A stretch of 64,000 nt of DNA from Shinella sp. SUS2. GTDB taxonomy: Bacteria; Pseudomonadota; Alphaproteobacteria; Rhizobiales; Rhizobiaceae. The DNA lies in the NCBI RefSeq assembly GCF_001262505.1, contig NZ_KQ410741.1, forward strand, positions 93,664-157,663. The letters are read 5' to 3'. The notes below the pieces were generated by a model, which saw only the letters and a program-made list of their open reading frames with translations, was not told where the DNA came from and did not search any database. This document shows, one piece after another, positions 8,261-16,828 of this stretch (positions are counted from its first letter, which is position 1; the number at the start of each line of letters is the position of its first letter). Both the position numbers and the translations under genes were made by a program.

Positions 8261-9301
8261 CTATGAAGACCGCCTCGCAAACTTTAGTGTCGGCTCCTGC
8301 CTGGATGCCCTCCGGGCTCGCCATTCGGTTGGGCTCACGCCCGTTACGCGACGGAACTCACGATTGAAGTTCGATTTCGTGAGAAAGCCGGCATCGTAGG
8401 TGAGGGTGGTGATGGGAATGTCGGCATTCTCCAGCAGCCGGCAGGCCTCGGCCACACGGAAATCATTTATGAATTGCGACAGGTTGCGCCCGCAAACCCC
8501 GTTCACGGCCTGGGACAGCAGACGGGCAGGGATCCCGGCTTTGCGGGCAAGCCTTTGGAGCGTCAGGTTGTGATCGCGATAGAGTTGCTGCTCCTCGATC
8601 AGAGCGATGAGCGTCGCGACGACGGCACTATCCGAATCGGGCACCAGCCGCGGTGTCTCGCCCTTTTCAGGAGGTGTCGTGTTTCGTGAGGCAATGGCCG
8701 CCCCTATCCCGAGAAGCAGGATAAGCGGGACCGTCGCGGCACTGACAATGATGGCGGCAAATGCGCCCTCGAACCACCGAATGCTTACCGATATCAGGCT
8801 GTCCGCGATCGCCGCCAGAAGAAGCGTCGCGGCCATTGCCTGCAGTGCCCGGTGAACCAGAGGAGCCTCCTCGATGCGGGCCAGATCGAGCGCATCCGAA
8901 CCGCGCCAGGCAAGACGCGCCAGAAGGACGGCATACCACGCGAAGATGACGATCAGGGTCACGTCGAGCCACTGGGGCCTGGCGATCGCGAGCACGCCAA
9001 TCAGCGCCGTTGGCAAGGCATGAGGCCAAAGGCGGCGGACGTTTTGGCTTTCCTGCCGCGAGACAAAAGCCGCAAAACCGATCCAGGCGAGGGGGCCGAC
9101 AGCGGAAGCGAACAAGGCCTGAACCGGTAATAGCCGTTCAGTGCTGTAGCCCCATCGTATGCCGATCAAGACAGACAAGGCTGCAAGCAGAATGACGAGA
9201 GACCGAAAGGAGCGGTTCGCGGTGGGCTCTCGCAGACTCATTTGCGCCAGAAGGACAAGCAGCAGGAGTGCGGCGACAAACGGCAGCGGGATAAAAAGCA
9301 T
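8261..9301 (-). CDS. AraC-family transcriptional regulator with N-terminal membrane domain
   Basis: A 346-aa protein. Roughly the first 200 residues form six to seven hydrophobic helices, and the C-terminal 100 or so are an AraC/XylS double helix-turn-helix ('LQRLARKAGI' and 'TTLTYDAGFLTKSNFNREFRRVTGVSP'). This is the membrane-anchored AraC type, in which the membrane part may sense a lipid, ion or envelope signal and the DNA-binding part works from the membrane. It is transcribed away from the hydrolase gene at 9431 and could regulate it, but no operator was identified. The ligand is unknown. Confidence 0.85.
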   Translation of the reverse strand: MLFIPLPFVAALLLLVLLAQMSLREPTANRSFRSLVILLAALSVLIGIRWGYSTERLLPVQALFASAVGPLAWIGFAAFVSRQESQNVRRLWPHALPTALIGVLAIARPQWLDVTLIVIFAWYAVLLARLAWRGSDALDLARIEEAPLVHRALQAMAATLLLAAIADSLISVSIRWFEGAFAAIIVSAATVPLILLLGIGAAIASRNTTPPEKGETPRLVPDSDSAVVATLIALIEEQQLYRDHNLTLQRLARKAGIPARLLSQAVNGVCGRNLSQFINDFRVAEACRLLENADIPITTLTYDAGFLTKSNFNREFRRVTGVSPTEWRARRASRQEPTLKFARRSS

Positions 9302-9430
9302 CGGGTCGATCCTGTTTGACGCGAGTATTGACCGGATCGTGATCCAAGACGACCTCGAACATGATCAAGGTCTCGATTGTGCCCGGAGTACACCACGGTG
9401 CCCCGCGACATTCCAACCGAGGCAACCTTG

Positions 9431-10426
9431 ATGACCATACCTAGACTTCTGCTTTGGCTTCTCCTCCAGTACCTGCTCTTCGCGTCCTCCCCGACCCTTG
9501 CTGGCGTCGGTTTCCAGGAGATGGAAATCCCCGATCCGTCCCGTGGCACGATGCAGATACTTATCTGGTATCCCTCGACGGGCGAGCCACGACTGCAAAA
9601 GCTTGCGGCCTATGAGCAACGGATTGCGCAAAGCGGCAGGATTGACGGTGGTCCGTTGCCCCTGGTGGTCATATCGCACGGCACGGGCGGCAGTGCGCAT
9701 GGTCATCACGACACGGCATGGGCATTGGCCGATGCGGGCTTTGTCGTCGTTGCCTTGACGCATCCCGGTGACAATTATGCTGACACACGCCACTACGCCA
9801 GACGCGAGCAACTGACGGAACGGCCTCGGCAGGTCTCCCGTGTGATCGACTACATGCTGGGCGCCTGGCCGGACCGCCGGGCGGTCGATCAGGGCCGGAT
9901 CGGGATTTTCGGGTTCTCGATGGGAGGATTCACCGCACTCGCCAGCCTCGGGGGACGGCCGGAGACGTCCGGCCTCGTGGCGCAATGCAAGGCAATGCCC
10001 CGCAAGGCGGCCTGCCTGGCACTGGGCAGCGCGCAGGACGTCCGCCGGAAATTCGGACAAGCCGCACTTGGCGTCGTGCCCGATCCGCGGCTGAAGGCGG
10101 CATTCGTTGCAGCACCGGCCCTGCCGGCCCTGTTCCTGCCGGATGGCCTGCGTGACCTGCACAAGCCGGTGGAGTTGTGGGCGGCAGAACTGGACGAGCT
10201 GGTGCCCTTGGATCCCGATATTCTCATCGTCAGGGACGGGCTGCCTGTCCCGCCTGCCCGTCATATCGAACCGGGTGCGGGGCATTATTCGTTCCTGGCG
10301 CCGTGCACGGAGGCGCAAAAAGATGCTGCACACGACATCTGCGCCGACGGTCCGGGCTTCGATCGCGCTGCCTTTCACAGGCGCTTGAATGCCGCAGTCG
10401 TCGCATTCTTCAGGCGGAACCTCTGA
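9431..10426 (+). CDS. Exported alpha/beta hydrolase (dienelactone hydrolase/PAF-acetylhydrolase-like)
   Basis: About 331 aa. I chose the ATG at 9431 because it yields a signal peptide ('RLLLWLLLQYLLFASSPTLA' with Ala-x-Ala-like cleavage) directly before the mature domain. The nucleophile elbow is 'GFSMGG' (Gly-x-Ser-x-Gly), the oxyanion segment is 'VISHGTGGSAHGHHDTAWAL', and a late 'EPGAGHYSF' supplies the catalytic His. The family includes periplasmic esterases and dienelactone-hydrolase-like enzymes with Cys-rich loops, as seen here. It converges on the cupin gene and stands alone in transcription. The substrate is not predictable. Confidence 0.85.
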   Translation: MTIPRLLLWLLLQYLLFASSPTLAGVGFQEMEIPDPSRGTMQILIWYPSTGEPRLQKLAAYEQRIAQSGRIDGGPLPLVVISHGTGGSAHGHHDTAWALADAGFVVVALTHPGDNYADTRHYARREQLTERPRQVSRVIDYMLGAWPDRRAVDQGRIGIFGFSMGGFTALASLGGRPETSGLVAQCKAMPRKAACLALGSAQDVRRKFGQAALGVVPDPRLKAAFVAAPALPALFLPDGLRDLHKPVELWAAELDELVPLDPDILIVRDGLPVPPARHIEPGAGHYSFLAPCTEAQKDAAHDICADGPGFDRAAFHRRLNAAVVAFFRRNL

Positions 10427-10461
10427 CCATTCTGAAACGCATCCGACTGGCACAGGAATTG

Positions 10462-10490
10462 GCCGAGCGGCGCCATGGCGCTCGCTCGGC
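10462..10490. terminator. Near-perfect hairpin between convergent genes
   Basis: A 29-base inverted repeat, with outer arms GCCGAGCG and CGCTCGGC and an inner GCGCC/GGCGC, lies between the convergent hydrolase and cupin genes. There is no T-tract on either side, so it is a terminator-like structure rather than a classical intrinsic terminator. Confidence 0.45.
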
Positions 10491-10507
10491 AATGGGTGGG
10501 GCCTGAT

Positions 10508-10882
10508 CTATGCGGTCTTGAGCTCAACAAAAAATTTGCGCAGCCGCCGCGGCATCACCCACAGGCCGCGGAACTGCTTTTCTATGATGAACAGGTCTCC
10601 GGCCTTAAAAGCGTCCTGTTGGCCGCTTTCGTCGACGAGGCTCACCTCGCCTTCGACGATGATGCACAGTTCGTCGAACGGGTAGGGGTCGAAGCGCAGG
10701 GTGCCGGACTCGGATTCCCAGATGCCGATCGTCGCCTGCGAAAGCGGTCGGTCGTAGAAGATGTGGGCTTTCTCCTGTGGGTTTCCCTCGAGCACGAGGT
10801 CGGGAAAGGACAGGCCGATGTCCTGCATGCCCTTCACGATGTCGCCGTGCTGGTGAAGGCGATGAAAAGATGGTTTGCTCAT
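10508..10882 (-). CDS. Single-domain cupin protein (DUF861/EutQ-like)
   Basis: A 124-aa single cupin. The middle part 'YPFDELCIIVEGEVSLVDESGQ' matches the DUF861 pattern 'DE--YVLEG', and 'FKAGDLFIIEKQFRG' is the second cupin motif. The usual metal-binding His residues of motif 1 are largely absent ('YPFDEL' instead of H-H-E), as in many DUF861 members. It starts 13 bp after the amidase stop in the same direction, so the two form an operon. DUF861 proteins include ureidoglycine aminohydrolase-like and ethanolamine-associated proteins; a role in binding or modifying the amidase product is possible but unproven. Confidence 0.8.
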   Translation of the reverse strand: MSKPSFHRLHQHGDIVKGMQDIGLSFPDLVLEGNPQEKAHIFYDRPLSQATIGIWESESGTLRFDPYPFDELCIIVEGEVSLVDESGQQDAFKAGDLFIIEKQFRGLWVMPRRLRKFFVELKTA

Positions 10883-10895
10883 TGGCGGACTTTTT

Positions 10896-12338
10896 TCAAG
10901 GGTTCCAGGCGCTGACCGGCGGCTTGCGACCGATCCAGGGCATTGCCTGCTCGATTTGACCGGCCAGACGAAAGAGGGTGTCCTCCGCCCCGAAGCGACC
11001 GGTAAACATGATGCCGATGGGCAGGCCGCTCGAATCGTGATGAAGCGGGAGCGTCATCGAAGGCAGGCCGGCCGCGTTGGCGAGTGGGGTAAACGGGATA
11101 AACGCGAAGTATCGCTCAATGTAGCGGCGCCAGTCGGGATCGTTGGCGGTGATGACCCCATGCTTTATCGGCGGTGCGCCGAGGGTGGGCGTCAGCCACA
11201 GGTCGTAGCGCTGGAAGAACGGCGCGACCTGCCGGGCAAGGGAGCCGAAATACTCCAATGTCGCGAGCAGCGTCGTGGCGGGCAGGCTGCGACCGTATTC
11301 GCTAAGATTGAAATGGGCGCTTTCGATGATGCTTGCCGATGCCGTACGCCCTGTCGCGGCGGCAAGCTGATCGATGCCGTGGGCCAGATGGATGGCGAGG
11401 AGATTTGCGATGTGGCTGGCCAGTTCCTGCCCGCTGTAGTTCGGGGCGTCCTCCTCCACCTCGTGTCCGAGGTCCCGGCAGAGCCGGGCCGCTTTTTGCA
11501 CCGCCTCGATGCAGGGTGGATCGACCATCGTACCGGCAGGTGAAATGGTGGACACGGCAATTCGCAGCCGCCCGGGCGGTGTCGAGACGTCCTTGAGGTA
11601 GGGACCGGTTTTACCGGGTGCGGCATGGCTCGAACCGGGCTCCCATCCATCCGATGCGTCGAGGAGGGCGGCACTGTCACGTACGGTGCGGGCAATCGCA
11701 TGCTGGACAACAAGCCCGTTCCAGTATTCTCCGTCGACAGGGCCTGTCGGCGTACGGCCGCGTGTCGGCTTGAGGCCGAAGCAGCCGGTGCAGGAGGCCG
11801 GTATGCGGATCGAGCCGGCGCCGTCATTGGCATAGGCGACGGGCACCATACCGCTCGCAACGGCCGCGGCCGAACCGCCGGAGGAGCCGCCGCTGGTGTG
11901 GCCAAGATCCCAGGGGTTGTTGCAGGCGCCCTTGGCGACGGGCTCGGTGGTCACACTTGCCCCGAATTCCGGCAGGTTTGATTTCGCGGTGATAAGGAGG
12001 CCGGCCGCCCGGTAACGCTGGATCAGGGTGGAGTCATAGGGGGCCGTCGTACCCTCGCCGAGCCGGCTGGCAAAATCACAGGGAAAGCCGAAATAGAAGA
12101 GGTACTCGTCCTTCAGCGCGATGGGTACGCCTTTGAACGGTCCGTCCGGGAGCCCCAGGCGGATGTCCCTTTCGGCAATGCCGCGCATCGATGCAACGAT
12201 GGCGTTGATGCGCGGGTTCAGTTTCTCGATCGTGTCCCAGGCCGCGTCCAGCACTTCGCTTGGATGGACCTGCCTGGTCTGAACCAGCTCGGCAAGACCC
12301 AGTCCATCGTAGTTGGCGTAGTCAGAAAACAATTGCAT
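10896..12338 (-). CDS. Amidase signature family hydrolase
   Basis: A 480-aa amidase signature (GatA-like) enzyme that hydrolyses a carboxamide in the cytoplasm. The Ser-cisSer-Lys triad is visible: Lys in 'IALKDEY', cis-Ser in 'TSGGSSGGSAAAVASG' and the nucleophilic Ser in 'GAGSIRIPAS'. It lacks the extra C-terminal domain of aspartyl/glutamyl-tRNA amidotransferase subunits and is not accompanied by gatB or gatC, so it is a catabolic amidase. It is divergent from the PaiB-like gene, and a perfect palindrome lies in their shared control region. The amide substrate is unknown. Confidence 0.9.
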   Translation of the reverse strand: MQLFSDYANYDGLGLAELVQTRQVHPSEVLDAAWDTIEKLNPRINAIVASMRGIAERDIRLGLPDGPFKGVPIALKDEYLFYFGFPCDFASRLGEGTTAPYDSTLIQRYRAAGLLITAKSNLPEFGASVTTEPVAKGACNNPWDLGHTSGGSSGGSAAAVASGMVPVAYANDGAGSIRIPASCTGCFGLKPTRGRTPTGPVDGEYWNGLVVQHAIARTVRDSAALLDASDGWEPGSSHAAPGKTGPYLKDVSTPPGRLRIAVSTISPAGTMVDPPCIEAVQKAARLCRDLGHEVEEDAPNYSGQELASHIANLLAIHLAHGIDQLAAATGRTASASIIESAHFNLSEYGRSLPATTLLATLEYFGSLARQVAPFFQRYDLWLTPTLGAPPIKHGVITANDPDWRRYIERYFAFIPFTPLANAAGLPSMTLPLHHDSSGLPIGIMFTGRFGAEDTLFRLAGQIEQAMPWIGRKPPVSAWNP

Positions 12339-12350
12339 TGCCCTCCATTT

Positions 12351-12377
12351 ATTGTATTTCTTATCTGTAAATACAAT
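12351..12377. promoter_or_regulatory. Palindromic operator between amidase and paiB-like gene
   Basis: ATTGTATTT at 12351-12359 and AAATACAAT at 12369-12377 are perfect inverted repeats of 9 bp with a 9-bp spacer, 12 bp upstream of the amidase start codon and 16 bp upstream of the PaiB-like start. The A/T-rich arms with a GTA/TAC core fit a GntR-family operator, and a GntR gene lies just downstream at 13125. Binding by that protein is inferred. Confidence 0.6.
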
Positions 12378-12393
12378 TTATGCAAGGGCCACG

Positions 12394-13047
12394 ATGTTCA
12401 CTTCCACCAGCTTTGGCGAGGCCGACGAGCGGGAAATCCGAGACCTGATCGGCCGATACGGATTGGCCACTCTTGTGTCGCACAGTCCTTCGGCGGGCTT
12501 GCAGGCGACGGCTCTTCCTGCGCTCTTCGATCCCGACGATCCGTCAGGGCAAACCCTTATCGGCCATATGGCGAGGGCCAATCCCCATTGGCGCAGCATC
12601 ATGGACGGGGATGCGGTGCTGCTCCTGTTCCGAGGGCCGGACGCCTATGTATCGCCGGGTCACTACCGGGCGGAGGAGGATGTTCCGACCTGGAACTACT
12701 CCGCCGTGCAGCTGCGTGGCCATTTGCGCCACGCTCCGGACGCGGCGGAAAATGACCGTGTACTTCTGCGAACCGTCGAGCATTTCGAGGCGCAGCTTGG
12801 CCAAGGCTGGCGCCTCGGCGATATCAGTCCCGAAACGGTGAAGATATATTCGAAGGGGACGGCCTCGTTTTCGATTGCCGTAACGTCGATCGAGGCCGCC
12901 CACAAGATGAGCCAGGACAAGCGCCGGACCGATGTCGTTGCCGTCATCGAAGGTTTGGCCACCTCCGACGATGAACAGGCCCGCGCCGTGGCAGAAACCA
13001 TGGAGCGCATAACCTTGCGCCCCGGGCGCCACCGGCCCGATTCGTAG
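12394..13047 (+). CDS. PaiB-family FMN-binding protein
   Basis: About 217 aa, FMN_bind_2/PaiB family (split-barrel flavin fold). Characteristic segments are 'LIGHMARANPHW', 'YVSPGHYR', and 'VPTWNYSAVQLRG', which resembles the family's PTWNY flavin-site motif. Bacillus PaiB was first described as a negative transcriptional regulator; many homologues are annotated only as FMN-binding. I chose the ATG at 12394 over an upstream in-frame ATG because the family begins right there ('MFTSTSF') and a purine-rich 'CAAGGG' precedes it. It is divergent from the amidase and followed by a GntR regulator. Confidence 0.85.
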   Translation: MFTSTSFGEADEREIRDLIGRYGLATLVSHSPSAGLQATALPALFDPDDPSGQTLIGHMARANPHWRSIMDGDAVLLLFRGPDAYVSPGHYRAEEDVPTWNYSAVQLRGHLRHAPDAAENDRVLLRTVEHFEAQLGQGWRLGDISPETVKIYSKGTASFSIAVTSIEAAHKMSQDKRRTDVVAVIEGLATSDDEQARAVAETMERITLRPGRHRPDS

Positions 13048-13124
13048 TTGATACAGACCGATTGCCGTGGCCGCCCGGCGGCGCAACGCTTGAAACAGAC
13101 GGGCAGGTGCGCATAAAACAGCAC

Positions 13125-14048
13125 ATGCCCGATGAACCCGATGTTACCGAAACCGCGACCGCACTCGAACTGGATATCGCCGACAGGATTCTCGCCTTCG
13201 CCCATGGCTCAAGACTGCCTGTCGGGGCGCATCTGACCGAGGCGGCCTTGTCTGCGGAATTCGGCGTATCGCGCACGCCGGTTCGCGGGGCACTCAACCT
13301 CTTGAAGCGCCGCGGCCATGTCGAACGCATCGCCAATCGCGGCTACTTCCTCACCGTCGATGTTTCCAGGATGCAAGCACCGGAAATCAGGCAGGAGCGA
13401 CAAAGCGACCTCATCTACGAAGGCATGATCGGCGATTATCTCGGAGGCCGGCTGGAGGGGAAGGTGAGCGAAGCCCATCTCCTGCGGCGGTACAATGCCG
13501 ACCGCCCTGCACTGGTGGAAGCGCTGGCGCGCCTGCAGGCTGAAGGCATCATTCGCGCCAATCCGGGCTATGGCTGGCAGTTCGAGGATCTGCTGCGTAC
13601 GCTTGGCGCCAGCGACGAGAGCCAGCACTTTCGCCTGATCCTGGAGCCCGCGGGATTGCGGCAACCGACCTTTCGCATTGATCGCAAGCGGCTTCTGGCG
13701 TGCAAGAAGGAGCAGACGCATCTCCTGCAAAACCTCAGCGACAGGACACGCCCCTCGGATATCTTTGCCGCCAGCGTGCGCTTTCACGAACTGCTCGCCG
13801 AACTCTCGGGCAACCGCTTCATCCTGCAGGCTATCCAGCAGCAAAGCCGCACGCGGCGCCTCGTCGATTATCGCAGCTACCAGGACCTGGAGCGCGTTCG
13901 CAGCTTCTATCGGGAGCACGTCGCCATGATCGACCTCGTACTGGAGGGCCGGATGGAAGAGGCTGCGATCCTGATGGAGAAGCACATCCTCGACGTCGTC
14001 CATTTCAAGCCTGGCGCTTTCTCCGCCACCACGTCCGGCAATCCGTAA
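13125..14048 (+). CDS. GntR-family regulator with two tandem winged helices and FCD domain
   Basis: About 307 aa, longer than the usual 220-250 aa of FadR-type GntR proteins. Residues ~20-85 are a standard GntR winged helix ('LTEAALSAEFGVSRTPVRGAL', shown in part). Residues ~95-155 look like a second, diverged winged helix ('IYEGMIGDYLGGRLEG' followed by a helix-turn-helix-like segment and a wing ending in 'GYGWQF'). The rest is an all-helical FCD ligand domain ('FHELLAELSGNRF', 'YREHVAMIDLVLEGR'). The ATG at 13125 is my choice; GTG at 13107 is in frame. It probably controls the amidase-cupin and paiB transcripts through the palindrome at 12351-12377. The effector is unknown. Confidence 0.85.
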   Translation: MPDEPDVTETATALELDIADRILAFAHGSRLPVGAHLTEAALSAEFGVSRTPVRGALNLLKRRGHVERIANRGYFLTVDVSRMQAPEIRQERQSDLIYEGMIGDYLGGRLEGKVSEAHLLRRYNADRPALVEALARLQAEGIIRANPGYGWQFEDLLRTLGASDESQHFRLILEPAGLRQPTFRIDRKRLLACKKEQTHLLQNLSDRTRPSDIFAASVRFHELLAELSGNRFILQAIQQQSRTRRLVDYRSYQDLERVRSFYREHVAMIDLVLEGRMEEAAILMEKHILDVVHFKPGAFSATTSGNP

Positions 14049-14514
14049 GCCGTCGATCAGACATCCAGGCCACCAACGCGGCGGTCGTCGGGTTTCTTGC
14101 GCCCTCGGTATCGGACTCCGCGGAAAATGGTTGTTGTGCCCGCTGAAGATTCCTGAGGAGGTGCAATACAGGCATTGTTTTTTTCAAGATAAAAGTCTGC
14201 GAATTGCTCGCATGAAGCCTGAATGACACGTGTCGCCCGCTAGGTCATCGCCTCTGTATGCGGTTGCCCGCGCCGGCGAGGCGCAGGTCTCATTGATTGA
14301 CACCATAAGATGACCGGTGCTGCGGTGCAGATTGCCGAGAGAAATATATGGACACATCGGCCGTATCGAGTTGCAATGCGCCGCCAGTCGCTGAGCTGGA
14401 CAACAGGTCCTCCACCTTGCGACATCGTCTATAGAGCGCTTTCTCGTGGCGATATGGTGTCTGCCTGCTGCAGCTGATGTCGCGGGCCGCGAGCGCCGGC
14501 AGGCCGAAGACGGG
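14049..14514. other. Long intergenic stretch, nothing recognised
   Basis: About 466 bp between the GntR gene and the end of the DUF1365 gene. Only short frames with atypical codon use are present. A run of seven T at 14178-14184 follows no clear hairpin. No RNA gene or repeat was recognised. Confidence 0.4.
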
Positions 14515-15339
14515 TCAGGCAGTGTCCCGATAGCTTGCGGCTTCGGGTGCAGGTGGGCTGGAGCGGAATCGCGCGCCCTTCAGCCAGAGCTTGAGCGCCT
14601 CCCAATGGATGCCGGCGATCACCTTCAGAGTCATGAAAGGAAAACGCAGGAGGCAGCGGGCGAGGTTGGCGTCGGTCAACGGCGCAGCATCCGCGTTGAA
14701 CGTGGCGGCCAGCACGGGCTCCTTGCCGGCGGTCTCATGGATGCGCACGCGAACCGTTTTGCCCGGCGGCAGGATGCGGAAATGGTAACGCAACCCCATG
14801 TCCATGAAGGGCGAGACGTGAAAGATCTTCGTCCGTGTCTGGCGGATGCCGGCAGCGCTCCCTTCCCCCGCAAGTACCGGCGCCACATAGCTGTGCCGCT
14901 CGCCGAAGGTGTTGCGCACCGCGTAGATGAGCGCGACCAGCCGATCTTCTTCATCATAGGCGAAGTAGGTCGAGAGCGGGTTGAAAACGTAGCCGAACAT
15001 GCGCGGATAGGCGAGCAGAAGGATGCGCGCGGCAGGCCTTTCAAGCCCGGCATGCGCCAGCAGACGGTCAGCGAACCGGCGCAGCGTTTCGTCCTCCTCT
15101 TCGACATGATCTCGCTCGTGGACCGACAGGATACCGGCCCGGTTGACCGAGAGCAGGCGGGTGAGTTCGGCAAGCTCGCCAAGGCGGTCGATATCCACCA
15201 GCAAGGAGAAAACGCTGTAGCTGAAACGGTGGCCAAAGGGATTGAGCCTCTGGTGCATGACCTTCCCGAGATAGAGCGTGCCGGCGGCTGGAGGCGGCGG
15301 GCCGTTCTCTGCCATGCTGGTGATGCGGGCTTCCCTCAT
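14515..15339 (-). CDS. DUF1365 family protein, sigmaE/ChrR-linked
   Basis: A 274-aa DUF1365 protein. Family features are 'YLGKVMHQRLNPFGHRFSYS', 'YPRMFGYVFNPLSTYF', and 'FHVSPFMDMGLRYHFR'. DUF1365 genes occur beside a flavin amine-oxidase-like gene and a CFA-synthase-like methyltransferase in many sigmaE-ChrR clusters, and both are present here, so a role in modifying unsaturated membrane lipids during singlet oxygen stress is inferred. It lies 22 bp after the DUF2147 gene in the same direction. In many genomes DUF1365 directly follows the flavoprotein gene; here it sits at the opposite end of the cluster. The biochemical activity is not established. Confidence 0.85.
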   Translation of the reverse strand: MREARITSMAENGPPPPAAGTLYLGKVMHQRLNPFGHRFSYSVFSLLVDIDRLGELAELTRLLSVNRAGILSVHERDHVEEEDETLRRFADRLLAHAGLERPAARILLLAYPRMFGYVFNPLSTYFAYDEEDRLVALIYAVRNTFGERHSYVAPVLAGEGSAAGIRQTRTKIFHVSPFMDMGLRYHFRILPPGKTVRVRIHETAGKEPVLAATFNADAAPLTDANLARCLLRFPFMTLKVIAGIHWEALKLWLKGARFRSSPPAPEAASYRDTA

Positions 15340-15361
15340 GCCTTACCCCTTGCCGAAACCC

Positions 15362-15742
15362 TCACCGCGCCAGCTGCCAGTGGACGTTCCTGCACAACAC
15401 ACCGCCCAGAATGCAGCCGCGCGTAAGAAGGGACCTGTCCGAAACCTGAACGGTAATCGAATAGGTGCGGTCGCGTTTGGCGTCGTAGGCGGTGCCGGCC
15501 AGCGTGTCGGGCGATTTGGGCTTAAGCGACATGACCAGGCGGTCGCCGGCTTCCTCTCCCTTGCTGGTATCACGGATCCAAAGATTGGTGGCGCAGATGT
15601 TACTGCCACAAGGTGCGATGCGCACGCGCGCGTTCCCGTCGTCCCGTAGCCAGACACCGCTCGGATCGGCGGATTGCTGTGCGTAGGAGGCGGTGGCAGT
15701 CGACATCACCGCGGCGTATGCAGCCAGAATGGCTAGCCTCAT
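15362..15742 (-). CDS. Small exported DUF2147-like protein
   Basis: A 126-aa protein with a signal peptide ('MRLAILAAYAAVMSTATASYAQ', in part hydrophobic, ending Ala-x-Ala) and a mature region with 'SGVWLRDDGNARVRIAPCG', the opening pattern of DUF2147 periplasmic beta-barrel proteins. Four cysteines in the mature part ('APCGSNIC', 'RGCILGGVLC') could form disulfides. It heads a two-gene unit with DUF1365. Placement inside the sigmaE cluster suggests an envelope role under oxidative stress. Function unknown. Confidence 0.8.
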   Translation of the reverse strand: MRLAILAAYAAVMSTATASYAQQSADPSGVWLRDDGNARVRIAPCGSNICATNLWIRDTSKGEEAGDRLVMSLKPKSPDTLAGTAYDAKRDRTYSITVQVSDRSLLTRGCILGGVLCRNVHWQLAR

Positions 15743-15803
15743 CGGTCCATCCTCGTCGCTTTTGGTGAAATACGCACCGGCGGGCCGATCGGTTCACTCA
15801 AGG

Positions 15804-15833
15804 TGATCCGTCATGGCGAGAAAATCGTAGAAA
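15804..15833 (+). promoter_or_regulatory. SigmaE (RpoE-ChrR type) promoter upstream of DUF2177 gene
   Basis: TGATCC at 15804-15809, an 18-bp spacer and TAGAAA at 15828-15833 lie 29 bp before the DUF2177 start. The -35 TGATCC is the element known for the Rhodobacter RpoE-ChrR regulon. Spacer and -10 agree with two further copies at the rpoE/flavoprotein divergence. Confidence 0.7.
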
Positions 15834-15862
15834 ATGCCGGGTACATCATCGGAGATATCGGC

Positions 15863-16264
15863 ATGAAAACCGCCATCGCAGCCTATCTGGCAACCGGCAT
15901 CGCCTTTCTGATCGTCGATGCCATCTGGCTTTCGACGATGGCAGACGTGCTCTATCGGCCGCTTCTGGGCGACAAGCTCGTACCGCAGTTTCATCTGATC
16001 CCGGCGATCGCCTTCTACCTGATCTATGTCGCCGGCATTGTGTTCTTCGCCGTCTTGCCGGCTCTCGAGAGCGGTGGCCTCGGCAGGGCTGCGCTGAACG
16101 GTGCAGTGCTTGGGCTCGTGGCCTATGCGACCTATGACCTTACCAACCAGGCGACCTTGAAGGACTGGCCGCTTTCCATCACCCTCGCCGACATCCCCTG
16201 GGGTGCCTTCGTGACCGCTGTCGGCGCATCAGCGGGCTTTTTTGTCGCCAGCCGCGTCGGTTGA
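15863..16264 (+). CDS. DUF2177 family integral membrane protein
   Basis: About 133 aa with four hydrophobic helices, DUF2177 family. 'FLIVDAIWLSTM' and 'YATYDLTNQATLKDWPL' are typical family segments. I chose the ATG at 15863, preceded by 'GGAGAT'; longer in-frame reading runs into the promoter. A TGATCC-N18-TAGAAA promoter lies just upstream, so it should be induced with the RpoE-ChrR regulon. It faces the rpoE operon and its 3' end overlaps the end of the 199-aa membrane protein gene by 36 bp. DUF2177 genes recur in such clusters, but no activity is known. Confidence 0.88.
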   Translation: MKTAIAAYLATGIAFLIVDAIWLSTMADVLYRPLLGDKLVPQFHLIPAIAFYLIYVAGIVFFAVLPALESGGLGRAALNGAVLGLVAYATYDLTNQATLKDWPLSITLADIPWGAFVTAVGASAGFFVASRVG

Positions 16265-16828
16265 TTGTTCGGCCTGCGCCAGGAGGCTGGAGAACATGAG
16301 GGCGACGAAAGCGGTAAGTGCGCCTGCGCTGATGACGTTGAGCCGCGCCAGCGCGGCATATTCGGCGGCGTCGTACCGTGCAAGGGGTGGTCCATAAGCG
16401 TCGGGTAACCCCAGGAAGACGCCAAAGGCGAGGGCGGTGAGCATCAGGCCTGCCCAGCGTTCGCCCGGGCGGAACAGCAAGAGGGCAAGCACCCCGCAGG
16501 GAACAAGAAAGATCTCGACCGCCGATGCTGCGCCGAACAGCCATGTCGAAACCACGGTGTTACCGATACCCGCCAGAGGCAGAAGTCCCCGGCCGGCGAC
16601 GGTGTTCCATCGGGCGATGGCCGGTACGGCGAGAAAGAACGGTGTCGACAGGAACGTGAACCAGGCGGGGGTGATGTCGGGGCTTACAAGCCAGAAAAGA
16701 TAGAGCGGATAGAAAGGCTGGTTCGAGGCGACGAGCAGTGCGATCACATTTGCCGCAGCGACACGCGGATCCGGATGGCGGGCGTAAGCCTGTACCGTCT
16801 TGATCAGAGCAGGGAACAGGGAGATCAT
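16229..16828 (-). CDS. Unrecognised 199-aa integral membrane protein, last gene of rpoE operon
   Basis: About 199 aa with roughly five to six transmembrane helices and no motif I recognise. The N-terminus 'MISLFPALIKTVQAYARHP' is probably cytoplasmic and amphipathic; a conserved-looking segment 'SNQPFYPLYLFWL' precedes the second helix. The ATG at 16828 overlaps the methyltransferase stop by 4 bp, so translation is coupled to it. As the last gene of the rpoE-chrR-DUF1295-methyltransferase operon it is very probably part of the lipid-modification response. No function can be given from sequence. Confidence 0.8.
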   Translation of the reverse strand: MISLFPALIKTVQAYARHPDPRVAAANVIALLVASNQPFYPLYLFWLVSPDITPAWFTFLSTPFFLAVPAIARWNTVAGRGLLPLAGIGNTVVSTWLFGAASAVEIFLVPCGVLALLLFRPGERWAGLMLTALAFGVFLGLPDAYGPPLARYDAAEYAALARLNVISAGALTAFVALMFSSLLAQAEQSTDAAGDKKAR

